Assembly: GCA_945643635.1 (NCBI GenBank)
Contig: CALZFC010000279.1
Coordinates: 1,152,501 to 1,216,500 of the forward strand
Reading direction: 5' to 3'
Source of the DNA: Allodiplogaster sudhausi
Lineage: Eukaryota > Nematoda > Chromadorea > Rhabditida > Diplogasteridae
Length of the DNA stretch: 64,000 nt
This document shows, in pieces, positions 48,298 through 60,608 of this stretch (positions are counted from its first letter, which is position 1; each line of letters starts with the position of its first letter). Position numbers and translations under genes: made by a program. The notes beneath the pieces were generated by a model. That model saw only the letters and a program-made list of their open reading frames with translations, was not told the origin of the DNA and made no database searches.

Positions 48298-49535
48298 CGC
48301 TATATTTTGTATTGGAAGTGGTCTTTAACATGCGACTGTTTTTATCATTGAGTTTCCTTCGGATAAGTCGTTAAAGAAATATTGTTGAGACTGGATTGCA
48401 TCATGGGCTACGCCTTCGTCTATGCCCTGGCACCCGTCGCACGCATGTCACCGTACTGGAGCAACAAGGTCGGCTCATCCTGCCTGTTCGCTTCCCTGTG
48501 TTGCCGAACTTTAAAGTATTCACAAGGAGAATCCAATGTTCTTGCGATCTTTAGTGTCATTATCAAAATATTTCCAAGTTCGGCACCTTAGCTTGTGGAA
48601 TGTCCTGAATAACAACTTCTTTTTTTTATTTACTGGCAATTTCTTTTCGTCAAATTATTTGGGTTACGTTTGAGCAAAACTTCTTTTTTTCTTGTTATAT
48701 TTCTTTTTCGAATAAGAAATCATGTATCAGGTTATAATGTTCTTCTTCTTTTATTTAAGAACAGCAATGGCATTCCTGTGATCACGACCATTGGGTTAAC
48801 GACGAATCTCGACGATCGCACAGAGTACAAGCTCATGACGCGTATCGCTAGTCCTTATAAGGTTCAAACTTTAATTGTATTCATTTTATGAAAATATTTT
48901 TATGAATACTTTTGTTCCGAGAGCGGAATAAGATTAATTTTGGTACAATCCGAAAATTTCCTTTGGAGGAAGCAGCCAACTTATGTGCAATTAACATTAA
49001 GTTAAAATTACTATTCGTTACCCCTGTGAAGATCATTTGCATTTCTTTCCTTTTCATGGCAGGTTGTCCGCGAAGGGATCATCCAGATCTTCGAGGAGTT
49101 CGGCTGGCAGAAAGTATTCTACTTCTTTCACTCCTCCCGCGATGCCAACGATCCGAGCGTCCCAGTTAGTTACCGAGTATTTATTTGTTGTCTGAATTGA
49201 AAAGAAATCTTATTTAGTTGATTGGCAATTCGATGAAAGATAGTTGTTCTCAGAGAGTTGTTCTCAGAGCCTTTTCTTCTTTTTATTAGTACTGAGCGCC
49301 CCGTTCCCAGTCCCCTCACCTTTCTATGCAGAATGCGCATGATTTCTTTGTCCCTAGTTTGCATGTACTCTCCTGCTTTATGCAAGGAATTCTCATTGTC
49401 TGCACGGCTTCCAGATTCTGCAAAGGGACTGCCAGTCAGCCGTGGCTTCTTGCATTTGCATCCAGTGTGAATTATGGCTGCGGGCTAGGTGGGCATACAC
49501 ACAAACATATACAAATACACCCACAACTCCCTCCT

Positions 49536-49567
<32 letters not shown>

Positions 49568-49587
49568 GCCTCTCTTCTCTCTCTCTC

Positions 49588-49622
<35 letters not shown>

Positions 49623-50817
49623 TCTCTCATTCTAATTTTCTTTGCAGCACTCGTTGCATTGCGGGCCTGCGCCAGCAAGGCTTTGGCGCATAAAATATAT
49701 ATTTATGTATGACGAACTAAGATGAAAAGCTGCATCTCTCTACCCCTCCTCTCTCTCTCTCTGTCTCTCTCTCTCGCTTTGTCTCGCTCTCTTGTTCTCA
49801 CTCTCACTCCAGCATGCTAACATCGCATCTGATTCTTCCCCCGTATTTCCACCCCTCTTATGTTTTCCTCTCTTTTCCTTTTGCCTCCTAATCAGATGAG
49901 TGGCCTTTGCATCTAGAATCTGCAGCAGCGGCGTGATATCCCCCCGCGGCACTTCTTTCCATGTCAACATCCAATTGCTGGAGGGGATTGTGACCGGCCA
50001 TGGAGCTGCAGATGTATCCGATGCATTCTGCAGATATACGAGAGAGATCTCACTAATGAGCCTGCCACCATACGAATTAGTTGCGAGGAAGGTTGAGAGA
50101 GAGAGAAGAGAGAGAGAGAGAGAAAGAGAACGGAGGCGTGAGATGGAGACAAGCAGAGTTTCCGGGAACGTTGCGAGGATTCCCGGATGCAGTGGCGCAT
50201 AGAGATTCACTGCCCTACTGTTCGTTGTGGTCATTGAGTCCTCTCGTGCACACTCTCAAAGCCCTCCATTCATTCATTGACGGAGGTGAGGACAAAGTGC
50301 ACGAAGTCAAATGATATCAACTCGTTCCCTCAAGAGGTCGACAGCGTTCTCACCGGGATATTAATAGTACTCCTGGAAGAATGGAAGCTTAACACTGCTT
50401 TCAAAGAGGATCTGAGCTGTGTGATCAACTCACAAAAGAGATGCTAATGATACGGTCAGCAAATGATGCAACAATTGCTTCAAGCTGGGCTCTTGCAGTA
50501 ATAAGGGAGAAGGTGTATCCATCCGTGTTTGCATATATATGTTACCAGAACATGAAAAATACTAGTAGCACGAGGGGCGTGCAAAAATCGCTGTTAATTT
50601 TCCCTAAGGTTTTGTTTATAATTAAATTGTAAGATTACATGAAACTATATTTGTGTGTGCTTGCAGGTGAGCGAGTGTTTCCTGTTGATGGGCTCAGTGA
50701 AGCCAGTGCTGCAGAGGAGGCATCCACTGCAACACAACTACTTCACCTTCCACGAGGACCGAGTTACTCGATCCATTCTACGTGACTTTCTCAGGAAGAG
50801 CAGCTTCATTAGCAACG
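46829..50817 (+). CDS. receptor guanylyl cyclase ligand-binding domain (ANF-receptor type), 5' seven exons only
   Basis: Seven exons in phase: 46829-47129, 47577-47747, 48143-48242, 48390-48468, 48760-48861, 49063-49164 and 50667-50817, about 335 residues. The ATG opens a signal peptide (SAVLFSLLLLIPTVVSA). The ectodomain fold follows: IHVMFPLPR, PVVDVAVEAV, LDISFADSQL, DCIMGYAFVYALAPVARMSP, IPVITTIGLTTNLDDRTEYK, IFEEFGWQKVFYFFHSS and YFTFHEDRVTRSILRDFL. Receptor guanylyl cyclases are plasma-membrane proteins that make cGMP, many of them in sensory neurons. The open exon ends in phase 1 at 50817, and no exon for the rest of the ectodomain, the membrane segment, the kinase-homology or the cyclase domain was found before the next ectodomain starts at 60609. 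It is therefore either a set of alternative 5' exons of the downstream gene or a truncated paralogue. Confidence 0.82.
47230..47575. repeat. compound CT microsatellite abutting a 3' splice site
   Basis: About 345 bases of CT with a repeating block containing CTATCTCCCTATCTCCATCT at roughly 60-70 base intervals. It ends CTGTCTGTCTCTCCAG directly before the exon at 47577. Confidence 0.85.
48258..48295. repeat. (AT)n microsatellite, intronic
   Basis: An uninterrupted AT run between cyclase exons 3 and 4. Confidence 0.9.
49528..50130. repeat. CT tract, CT tract, GA tract in a cyclase intron
   Basis: CT runs at 49530-49620 and 49748-49785 and a GA run near 50095-50130 lie inside the 1.5-kb intron 49165-50666. 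Confidence 0.75.
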
Positions 50818-51780
50818 GTACGAGATAAGTGTCAAGATGAGTTTTTTCGATCAAGGAGCAACACATAGAAACTGGGGCAGTGGAATTAAGTGTTTTAGTT
50901 TTACTTTATTAATCTGCTTTAATGAGGACTTTTGAAGTCATCGATGTTTGGACTTCTAAAAGACCTTTTACGCTCTATCTTTGCTGATTTGGAGTCACTC
51001 TGAAATCAGAGGTTGTTTTAACACTGTGTTACTGAGTGATCCACCCGAATACATCTTTACTTAATGCTTTAGTTTGTGGTTGACTCACACAAATATGCAG
51101 CTCTAAAAAGTTGCTTTGGAAATTACTGAGTTGTGAATCTACTTATAGCAGGAAAAGATGGTTTACATTCTTCGAAGTCGTCCGTTTTTCTATGTCTTTA
51201 TTTTCTGCCTACTTCTCTCTTGTTTTGCGGACTTTATTACCATGATCTCCGCTCTCGGAAGTTGGCTACTCACAGGCTTTGCTTCTATGCGCAGTGTTTA
51301 CTGGTGACAAGAGGTAGAAGATTCCGAAGGATGGAGAGGTGCGAGAGAGACAGAGAAGAAGAGAGAGAGAGAGAGTAAGAGAAGGAAGGAGTAAGAGCCT
51401 GAACCAACGTCAGCAACTTTTCTGCCCCGACATCCGACTTGTCTAGGAGGAAAGTGTCGGTAGCAACGGGACGACTCCCTGAGTAGTGAGTGGCATGAGT
51501 CCTTTTTACCCCCCCCCCCCTCTTTCTCTCTCTCTCCCTCCCTTCTCTCACTCTCTCTATCTGCGCATCGTGGGAAAGGCCAACTCGAAGACCCCACTTC
51601 TCAACCGTTGCCTGCACGTTTACCTACCGTTTCCAAGTCGAGCCCAAGTCTGCTGGCCCACACACGAAGCCGCACAGACAATTCGGAGGAAAGCCAACCT
51701 GTCTGTGCGCCAGTTCAATCCTCTGTTTCCCAGGCACTCGGACAAGAATATCATAGCTGCACTCTCGTCATTGTAATCTC

Positions 51781-51821
<41 letters not shown>

Positions 51822-54299
51822 TCCCTGTCTCTTTCTCTCTCGCTCTCTCACGCTCTCTCCTCCCTCTTTCCTGCTGAACATCATTTCAACCTTCTCGGAA
51901 TACCCATTGTTTGCTCTGGTTCTCAAAAATAGCTGGGCGATCCCAGACGGCCGCCTGTGTCTGTCTTTCTGAAGACCATAGCTCATGTATTCGTTTGGTT
52001 GTGTTCACAATCCAGAGATATCCATCCAATGCTGGAAGGTTCTGGCCGCTCGCCGTTTTTGTATTTCCATTTGTAGCTCTTTCTTGGCCCTTCATTGCTA
52101 TCTTAAGTCACTCTCGGTACAATTCGAAGGAGAGAATGGAGATTCTCATTTCTATCGGGTGCCTAACGCTCATCATTAAGAAGCCCGTTGCTTTCTCATT
52201 GTCCCGGGATTAGTCTGTCTGCTAAAGAAGGGAATGGCAGAGGGTTAGAGAGGGAGAGAGAGAGAGGTAGAGAAGGAGAGTGAGAGGTAAAGAATGAGAA
52301 TGAGAAAGGGTGCGAATCATGCATATACAGCAGCCAGCCGCCACGCCTTCTCAACACCATTAGACTTAATTAGGTCTATTTGGCCAGAAGAGTATTGTCC
52401 ATGGGCAGAAAGTGTGTTGGCTGGGCAGCTTGTATGCCTACTATGTATTCTGGAGCAGGGGATGTAACTGAGCTGGAAGCTTGTTAGTTTGTATGGCTTA
52501 CGAAGCATGTTTACCCTTTTTTGTCTTTAACTCTCTCACTCACTCTCTCTCTCTCTCAATTCTGTTTTCTTCAACTACTAATGAAAGTCTTCTCAGATTG
52601 GGGATGCACTTTCAATATATCCTTCCATACTATCTGCTTCGCCGTGCACTCGCAACATGGATTTGCACTTTATCTTACCTGCTTCTGGGATATCTTATTA
52701 CAGTCTCTGTCTCTGTCTCTCTCTCTGTCTCTCTCTCACTCTGTCTTTGTCTCTCTCTCCGTACATCTACATCTCTCGTTCTCCCACTCTATCCTAATAT
52801 CCCTTGTAAGGCTGCAGCTTACTCCTTCCATGTCCGTATATTCTGACCCGAAATTAGATTACTTCTATGTCCATGGGTATGGGTGCATTTTGAACAGTTG
52901 ACAGGAACTTGGCCTTGTTTTATTCTTTGTGAGCAATCAATTCACCTATTACGCCTGGTCACAAAGAAGAAGGCGGAATTTGTGTGTAATTGAATGTTGT
53001 TTCTTTTCCCAAGGCGAGAAGACACCAGAATGTTAAGAATCAGAAATCCACGCTGACTGATCTGCAATTTCATTGCCCCGAAAGAAAAGCAACTTTCGCT
53101 GAGATGAGAAAGGAAGACAGTAAATCAGCAACGCAGATGGACATGAAATCGCGCAGGCTCTTAACGTAGACGTCACTTCTTGTTTCCATTCATTTATCTG
53201 CTAATCCTCTCGTATGTACGATAACTATTCTTGATAAGATACAAGCTCTCTGAGAGTGTATTGAGAAGAAACTTTGCTCCCAGTTGTCCGGTCGTAATCA
53301 AAAAGTAGACCGTTAAATCCATTTACCGCGCAAACCTCATAGATCTTATATGACGATTAAAAAAACTACTGCCTTCCCCCTACACTTAAAGGACCATTTC
53401 CACGAGTGGCTTTCCTGTAACACTCGTACTGCATCCACATCTATTATCTCGCCGATGCCTTTCCGATTCTGTGCTAAAATCCGTTCCTAGTACATCGGTA
53501 GAACTCTGATGACTTGTTTCACTAATTATATGGTGGTCGTGTCCACCGTTAACAAGTTTCACTTCAATCTTCGTGCGAATAAGAAAGACTACGAAAAGGT
53601 GATGAAGCTAGGAAATTGTTGCGGAGCATGATGCCTGCAAGCTGTGCCGAGATGTTGGTGAATCCTAATATCTATCAGCTTGATTTCGTTCATTGGATTA
53701 AAAGAACATATTCCCCGTATGGATTAGGCTAGGCTGACTCTCTCTTTCTTTATCACAGAACAAAAACGAACAAGCTAGCTATTTCCCTCTTCCCTTTCCT
53801 TTCCTGCCAAACTCGCTCGGAATCGGCGCGCAATTCCGGATGCAAACGCTAGAAGAACGTTTTAACATGGCGAGCTGCAATCTTCGCATCTCTCTAGGCC
53901 CTTCTATGCACCTTCCCGTCAAAGATCCCTAAGCAGGCGCCAAAGAACACTTATTTGCCACGAAGAAAGTCATTTTGAAAGCGCGGGCGAAGAATGACAA
54001 CGCCCACTGGCAGGCGCGCGCTCTCCCTTTCATCACCAGGAGAAAGTTATCTTCTGCTTGAAACACTCGCAAATCTCGACGGGAGTTTATTCTGAAGACG
54101 ACGTCATTGCATGTGCGCAACACTGAGTATCTTTGGTCTTCAATATTACAGGCATTTCTAGCAAGTCTTTCATGTCGTGGTCGCTATCTTCTCTTGCTGC
54201 ATTGGTCCTGTTTACCTTATTGCTCTTTTTCTCTTTTTTTTGCCTCTCTCTCTCTCCCTTCCTCTCTCTCTCCCTCTCTCTCTCCCTCTCTATCTCTCC

Positions 54300-54343
<44 letters not shown>

Positions 54344-55259
54344 CTGTCGCTTCCTCATCATCGCTAGCGCAGTTTTTTGTCGCTTTCTGTCTTAAAAACA
54401 TTTTCCGCTATCTTTTTGCCATTTTTCCTTCCCTTTAGAGAAAGACTTATTGGCTTCATTGCCTGCACTGGCTTGAATAAGAAAACATCATATTCGCAGA
54501 GGTGGGTTGTGGTGAAAAATAGGAGGAGATGCGGAATTAGTGAGATGCTGCGACCGAAGTTTGCCTTTATTCCGAAGCCTTTCTATCTGCCGCTAAGGTC
54601 GAATTCCCCGAAGAAGATCTGACGGAAGACCTATGTTGCTTTCAATAGCAGTAAGTCACGGTTTTCTGGTAATATCTTTATATTCCATCAGTTGAGAAAT
54701 TCCTTCATTTATATTGAATCCATGCTTATTTTATGTTATTATTATTTAGCCATTCTTCCGGCCACTTTTAAAACATCTTCTGGTGTGTCTTGTCTAATGC
54801 TTAAGTCATGTGCCTTTCATTCGCTAACTCACTCAACACTCAATTCCCACTCAACTCTCCCAATTGCATTCTTCCCTTTCTCTCAAAAGGGAAAAGACTG
54901 GATGAGGAACACGAAAGGGAGTAGGGAGAGAGAGGGTGGGAGATAGAGAGAGGGAAGAGATGGTTACAATGCCGTTCATCTTGTTTTTCGGGACTGCGCA
55001 ATTCACGGAATCCATACATGCCCTGGGTGTTCTTTCGATCGCTGCGTATGTAATCAACTTGATAGTGGATCTCACAGCTAAGTATTGTAAGGCGCGGTCA
55101 ATGATTACGATATTCCCCTTGGCTCGTCATTAGCAACAGGCTATGGCATTCTTTCCCCACATCCAACTCTCTGGCTAAATACATATACCCAGCAGCCGCA
55201 TTATCCCGTGTTCGTCGCCTCCTGATACCGTGTGATTATTGTTCTCTTATTCCTCTCTC

Positions 55260-55297
<38 letters not shown>

Positions 55298-56817
55298 CGT
55301 GAAAACAACTTGCTGTGAATTGGCACAGAAGCAATAACATCAGTCATATCGACGCCGTTCTTCGAACGGAAATTCGATGTGGAATCAGCGAAGCGAAAGT
55401 AGAACTTCTCATTCTCTCTCTGGCTCTCTCCTTCTCTCATTCTCCCTCTGTCTCTCCCCTACTCTCATTCTCCCTCTGTCTCTCTCCTTCGTCCTCTGTC
55501 TCTCTCCTTCTCTCATTCTCCCTCTTTCTATCTCCCACTCATCCTCTCTCCCTCTCTCACCTGTCTGCCCCAGTCCGCCCGTGACATTCGTGCATTTACT
55601 AGCGCTGCTTCGTTATACTGACAAAACACTAAACCTCACCATCACTGCTCTTCACGCCATGGCCATCTTTTGTTCTCTTTATCTTTCTTTCTGTGTCTGT
55701 CTTACTCTCGACACTCTGCATTATCTCTCTTACCCCTTTTCTCGAACACTTCATGCCCACTGTTGTCACCGTTATGCCGATCACATTATTGCCTTTCATT
55801 TCCGTGTATCTATTTACCTCTCTCGCTCTCTCTTCGTTTTCTCTTTCGTATTTTCGCTTCCTTTCCGTCTGATATTATCTCTTTAATTCTCTCTCTCTCT
55901 CTCTATCTCTCTCTCTCCTTCTCTTTCCCTCACCCACTCTCTCTCTCTCTCCCATCCACCCTATCTCTCTCTCCTTCTCTCTCTCACGTACTCTCTCTGT
56001 CTCTCTGTCTCTCTCTCTGTTTTATCTCTCGGCTGCTCACCTTTCCTCATGCACCGTTCGTTGCCACGTCCGATGTTGCTCTTTGCAGAAGGAGCAATAA
56101 AGCGGTGCAAGGAAAGCAAGAAGAAAGCAAAGTGAAGAAGAGAGATGTCGATGAATGTGAAAAAGTTGTGCACACATTGTCAATAGAAAAGAGTCTATCA
56201 TTTGTACTCGCAAAGGAGTGAATGTTGTAGTAGTAGTGGAGAGAAAGAGAGAGGAGGAGAGAGAGAGCGAGAGAGTAAGAGAGAAAAGATGAGAGAGTGA
56301 ATATAGAGAGAGCGCGAGAAGAAGTAGAAAAAAAAGACTAGAGAACAGACGTTGGCTTTTTTGTGCTCGTTGAAGGTGTCGGAATGAATTGTCCCTTGGT
56401 GGCTTTGTGCCCGCCGACTGCCCGTTTATGTGCTGTTTATTGCAGGCCATCACTCATAAGCTGCCCTCCTTTCATCTTTCTGCCTGCCTGTCTTCCATGC
56501 ATCTTCCTCTTTCTCTATCTTTTCCTCTTCTTTTTCTTCTTCCTCTCTCTGACTTTCCTAACTGTCTTCTCTTTCCCAACTTTCCACTTCCCCACTGCAT
56601 CGATGCTTCTCGGCGTATGGCTCCACATTCAGCAGCCACTCTCTATTATTTCGCCTCTCTTTTTCTCTGTCCCTCTTTCTGCCTTCCCTCTCTGCACTCA
56701 GTCCCTCGCTCTCCTTAATTATTCTGCGTCTCTATTTGTCACATGCCCAACAAAGGCTAGGCTCTTGCAACTCGGCGTCATTGAGCTCAACATTGCCCGC
56801 TACAATTTGTGTTTTCT

Positions 56818-56855
<38 letters not shown>

Positions 56856-57204
56856 TCTCTCTCTTTCTCATTCTCCCTCTCTTTCTCTCGCTCCCTTTCT
56901 TTTTCTACCTTTTACCTCTCGTTCCGTATGTGAAGTGTCATTTCCGTCGCTTAATCGTGTGCCGTTCGTCCTCAGAGTGCATATTTCCCCGTTTCATCTC
57001 TAACCCCCCCCTATTTAGCTGCTTCTCTCTCAATTTGTCTTCCGCTCGCACAGTCCCTTTCTGCCCTTACTTATGCAGTGTCGCCAAATGAAGTGTTGCA
57101 GCCAAAAAGTTCCGTCGCGGCGTTGCCTACTCTTGCTTCCTAGTGAAGTTATACCAAAAAAAAGTTGCTCTCTCTCTCTATCTCTCTCTCTTTCTCTCTC
57201 TCTA

Positions 57205-57242
<38 letters not shown>

Positions 57243-59944
57243 CCGGAGCGCAGCACTCATTGAATTGTCGCATATGTTAGAGGCGTGAGGCTTCTCTGAT
57301 GCCGGCGCCACTCGGCGTCATCTGGAGCCAAGTGGCAGAAAGAGCATCTTTGCGTGGTCCTCGCGGGCCCCTCTGCCCACTTCCTCGCCCCATTGCTTCC
57401 CCCCTCCCCCTTCCCATTTCATCGTAGTTAGTACATGTTGTCATGAAAGAGTGCATTGAGGCAACTGAGCAGCTAGCTTGGTGCTGCCCGTCCACATCTC
57501 ATCCATGTAGTTATGTTCCCCGTTCAACAATAGAGGCCAAAAGCACCCACAGGGAATTTATACTTCCTCGAATTATCATATCACTTTTGTGCGCTTGTAT
57601 CTCACATGACTAGTTATTCACGCGAATTCTGAAGATCTTCTTGATAGTGCTCAAAATAGGCACCCAAGCAACGTCACACTAATCCTCCTGTGGCATGATT
57701 AGGATTAGGCACTTCATTATTAATGTTATCAAACACTTTTTAAAGGTTAAGTTATGTTCTCAATAGTTAAAGAAAAACTGAATTGCATTCGTATTCTGGG
57801 GGTGTCATAATGCTTTAGCTTGTGAATTTGTTTGAAGAGGGGGCTTCCGACAGCGTAACAAATGGGACTGATCACATAACACACATCATTTGAATGTTGT
57901 GTCTACCCCCGCGCTTCGTTGTCTGCATTCCATATTCGCTCTTTACGGCGCTTTGCAAACTCAGAATACGCACAACGTGTGAGAATTGTAGAGGGAGCAA
58001 AAAGAATGATAGAAAAGAGAGAGAGAGAGAGAGAGAGAGAGATAGCAAATCATGTGAGAGAACAGACTGAATGGAGAACGCAGACGCGCGTGACTGCAGA
58101 GGAGAGGAAAAATTTAGAGAGTAGAAAGAGAGAAAGACGTAGAGAAGGAAGCAGAGAGTGATCTTAATGTTTAGAGAAAAGCGGAGCGCAGTGGAGGGAA
58201 GTTTGAAGAAAGGAACGGCAGACTGCAAAACTGGGCGGAGGGAAGTGAGAGAGTAAATGCAAGCCAGATGGTGAGAGACCTGGAGATGAGAACGCTGAAT
58301 CCTTCCTTTTTTCCATTTCTTTCCTCTACTTTCCCAATTTGTATCTTACTCATGCCATTACTTTCTCTCCTTCTCTCCGTCCATTACTCTCTCCATCTTC
58401 TCTCTGTGTCTCTCTCTCACTATCTCAGTCTAACTTAATTTCTCTTCCACAATTACTTTGCCTGTTCGCTGCTGTCTCCGTCCTCTTCCCACACCCCTTG
58501 CATGTTGTCGGCTGCCACTCCACTGCCCGCAGCAAGCTCACTCGCCATATCACACGTCTCGCCATGCTTTCTGGCGTCCCTCTTTTTTCTCATGCATTCT
58601 CTCGTTCTCATCCTCTCCCTCTCACTCTCTTCTGACAAACTCTCACTAACTTTTTGTTTTCCATAACCCTACACTCTCGCCATCCGTTAGTCTCTCACTC
58701 TTTCTATTCCTGGGCCACTTCATTCTTCCTGATTCTCGCTATCCACACCTTTGCTTTCCGTCTTCCTGTCTCCATCTCTCTCTCTCTTTCTCTGCACTCT
58801 CTCGTTCACTCCACTCCTGCTGCCACTCGGGCCGCCCCAACACCGCCCGGGTACTGCCCGCAGTCCCGGCCAATGTTTTCTCCCAACGAGGACGTTGTTG
58901 CAGAGCGATAAGAAATGAGAGTGAGAGACACGGAGAGAGAGAGAGAGAGAGAGATGAGGCCTAGAAGAGCGAGAGAGATGAGAAAAGAAACAATGAGAAT
59001 AGAGAATGAGAGGAAGGGATGAGCCGGAAGCCTGCAGCCAAAGCACCGAACCGCTCCTCGCTCTGCTGCCCAAAGGACCGAACAGTCGCTCGCTCCTCTA
59101 GCTAGTGTATTCTTTTCCGCATTTCTCGTCTCTTGATTTATCTCTCTTGATTAACCATCACTGACCATTCATTTCTCGTTTCCCTGGCTAAATAATTTTT
59201 TGCCTTCGGCCAACTCTGTAGAAAACTCCATTGACCCGCCTAATGTGTTGCAAATTTCCACATGTGCCTATCGATTGCATCATTTCGCTATCTTTAGAAT
59301 TGAGTCAAGATGTGCAGAGTGGCGTGCAATTTGTGATGGCGCCGTTCCTTGATCGCCCGTTTGTTGTGACGGTGGAATTGTTTTTTCTCTCCAAAATCTT
59401 GCCCTGTTTATTTCATCTCTTGCTTCCTTCTCTTGTAAGAGAGTAATGAGCTGCAGTCAATTTATCAGTGCCGCTTGGTTGTCTCATCCGCCTGCTTCCC
59501 TCGTTATCTCTTCTCTTCCCTCTCTCTCTCTCTATCTCTATCTCTGTCCCTCTCTCACTGTCTACCATCTCTCAGTGAGAGTTCAAGGCCAGGCTGGCGG
59601 GCGGTTGGGACAGCGGCTCTCTCGCTTCCCTTTTGCTGTTGCCGGTCCGAATTGTTTTGTTCAGACATTGCAGCACTGACAAAAAGTGAATGACTGTGTG
59701 ACGGAGTGCCCATGGATCTCGGGTATGCATCACAAAAGGGAAAGAGAGAGAGAAAGAGGGGGGGGGAGTGAAAAGTGAAGATAAAGAGTTAGGGGACAAG
59801 TCTGAATGTGAGAGATAACGGAATAGGAAAGACAGCGAGAGCTATGGCCTGCCTGCCGTGAAAGCGCCCGCTCCTACTATCGGTTGGTAATCTCGCCCAC
59901 ATGCGCACATCAAAAGCGCTCATCGTACTGCCTCGCTTTCTCTT

Positions 59945-59987
<43 letters not shown>

Positions 59988-60608
59988 ACTCTCTTTATAT
60001 CGTTTGCTCGTTTTTCGCCGTTTGCTCGATGCTCTGCACCATTTTGTCTCGCAGACTTCTTTACAACTCTTTGCAATGATGAGAGGTACAAACGACTAGA
60101 AATAGAGAGGAGCGAGACTCAGAGAAGGTTCATATTTGACGACTGGCACGGACTTGTTGTTACGTGGTTGTCGATAATTGTGGTGTGTTCGCGCCGTTCT
60201 TTTCCCCCGCCCCTCTGCTACTCTCTGATCCCTCCGCGATGTTTCCTTCTTTCTTTCTCTTGCCATCAATCGCGCTCTCTCGCTTGTTCTCTCGTGTCTC
60301 ATCTTATCACCTGTTCAGTGCGTGCCTTCTTACCTTCGTCAATACGACCGATCGAAGTCTGCTGCTGCAAGAGGAGGAGGAGGAGGAGCAGAAGACTCTG
60401 CATGCCTGCCAAGCAGTAAATCAAAGGCGACTCCCTCTCGCTGGCTTGCTAATCTTCTCTTAATATTTATCCATCATACCCTCCAATTAGCCCCTCGACA
60501 GCTACATAATCTCGGCGTATTCACTCACCGTCTGTCTCTCTGTCACTCTCTTCATCTTTCATGCTCCCTCTGTCCTCGTCGCGGCCGTTGGCATGAAACG
60601 TCGGCGAG
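50818..60608. other. 9.8-kb stretch without recognisable exons between two cyclase ectodomains
   Basis: I looked for transmembrane, kinase-homology and cyclase-domain sequence on both strands and found none. The stretch is CT/GA microsatellites (51775-51860, 52705-52760, 54245-54345, 55250-55295, 55420-55560, 55880-56020, 56815-56895, 57165-57240, 58015-58045, 59940-59985) in otherwise unremarkable DNA. A short plus-strand frame near 53530-53630 (MVVVSTVNKFHFNLR) has no recognised family. The stretch may be one giant intron. Confidence 0.6.
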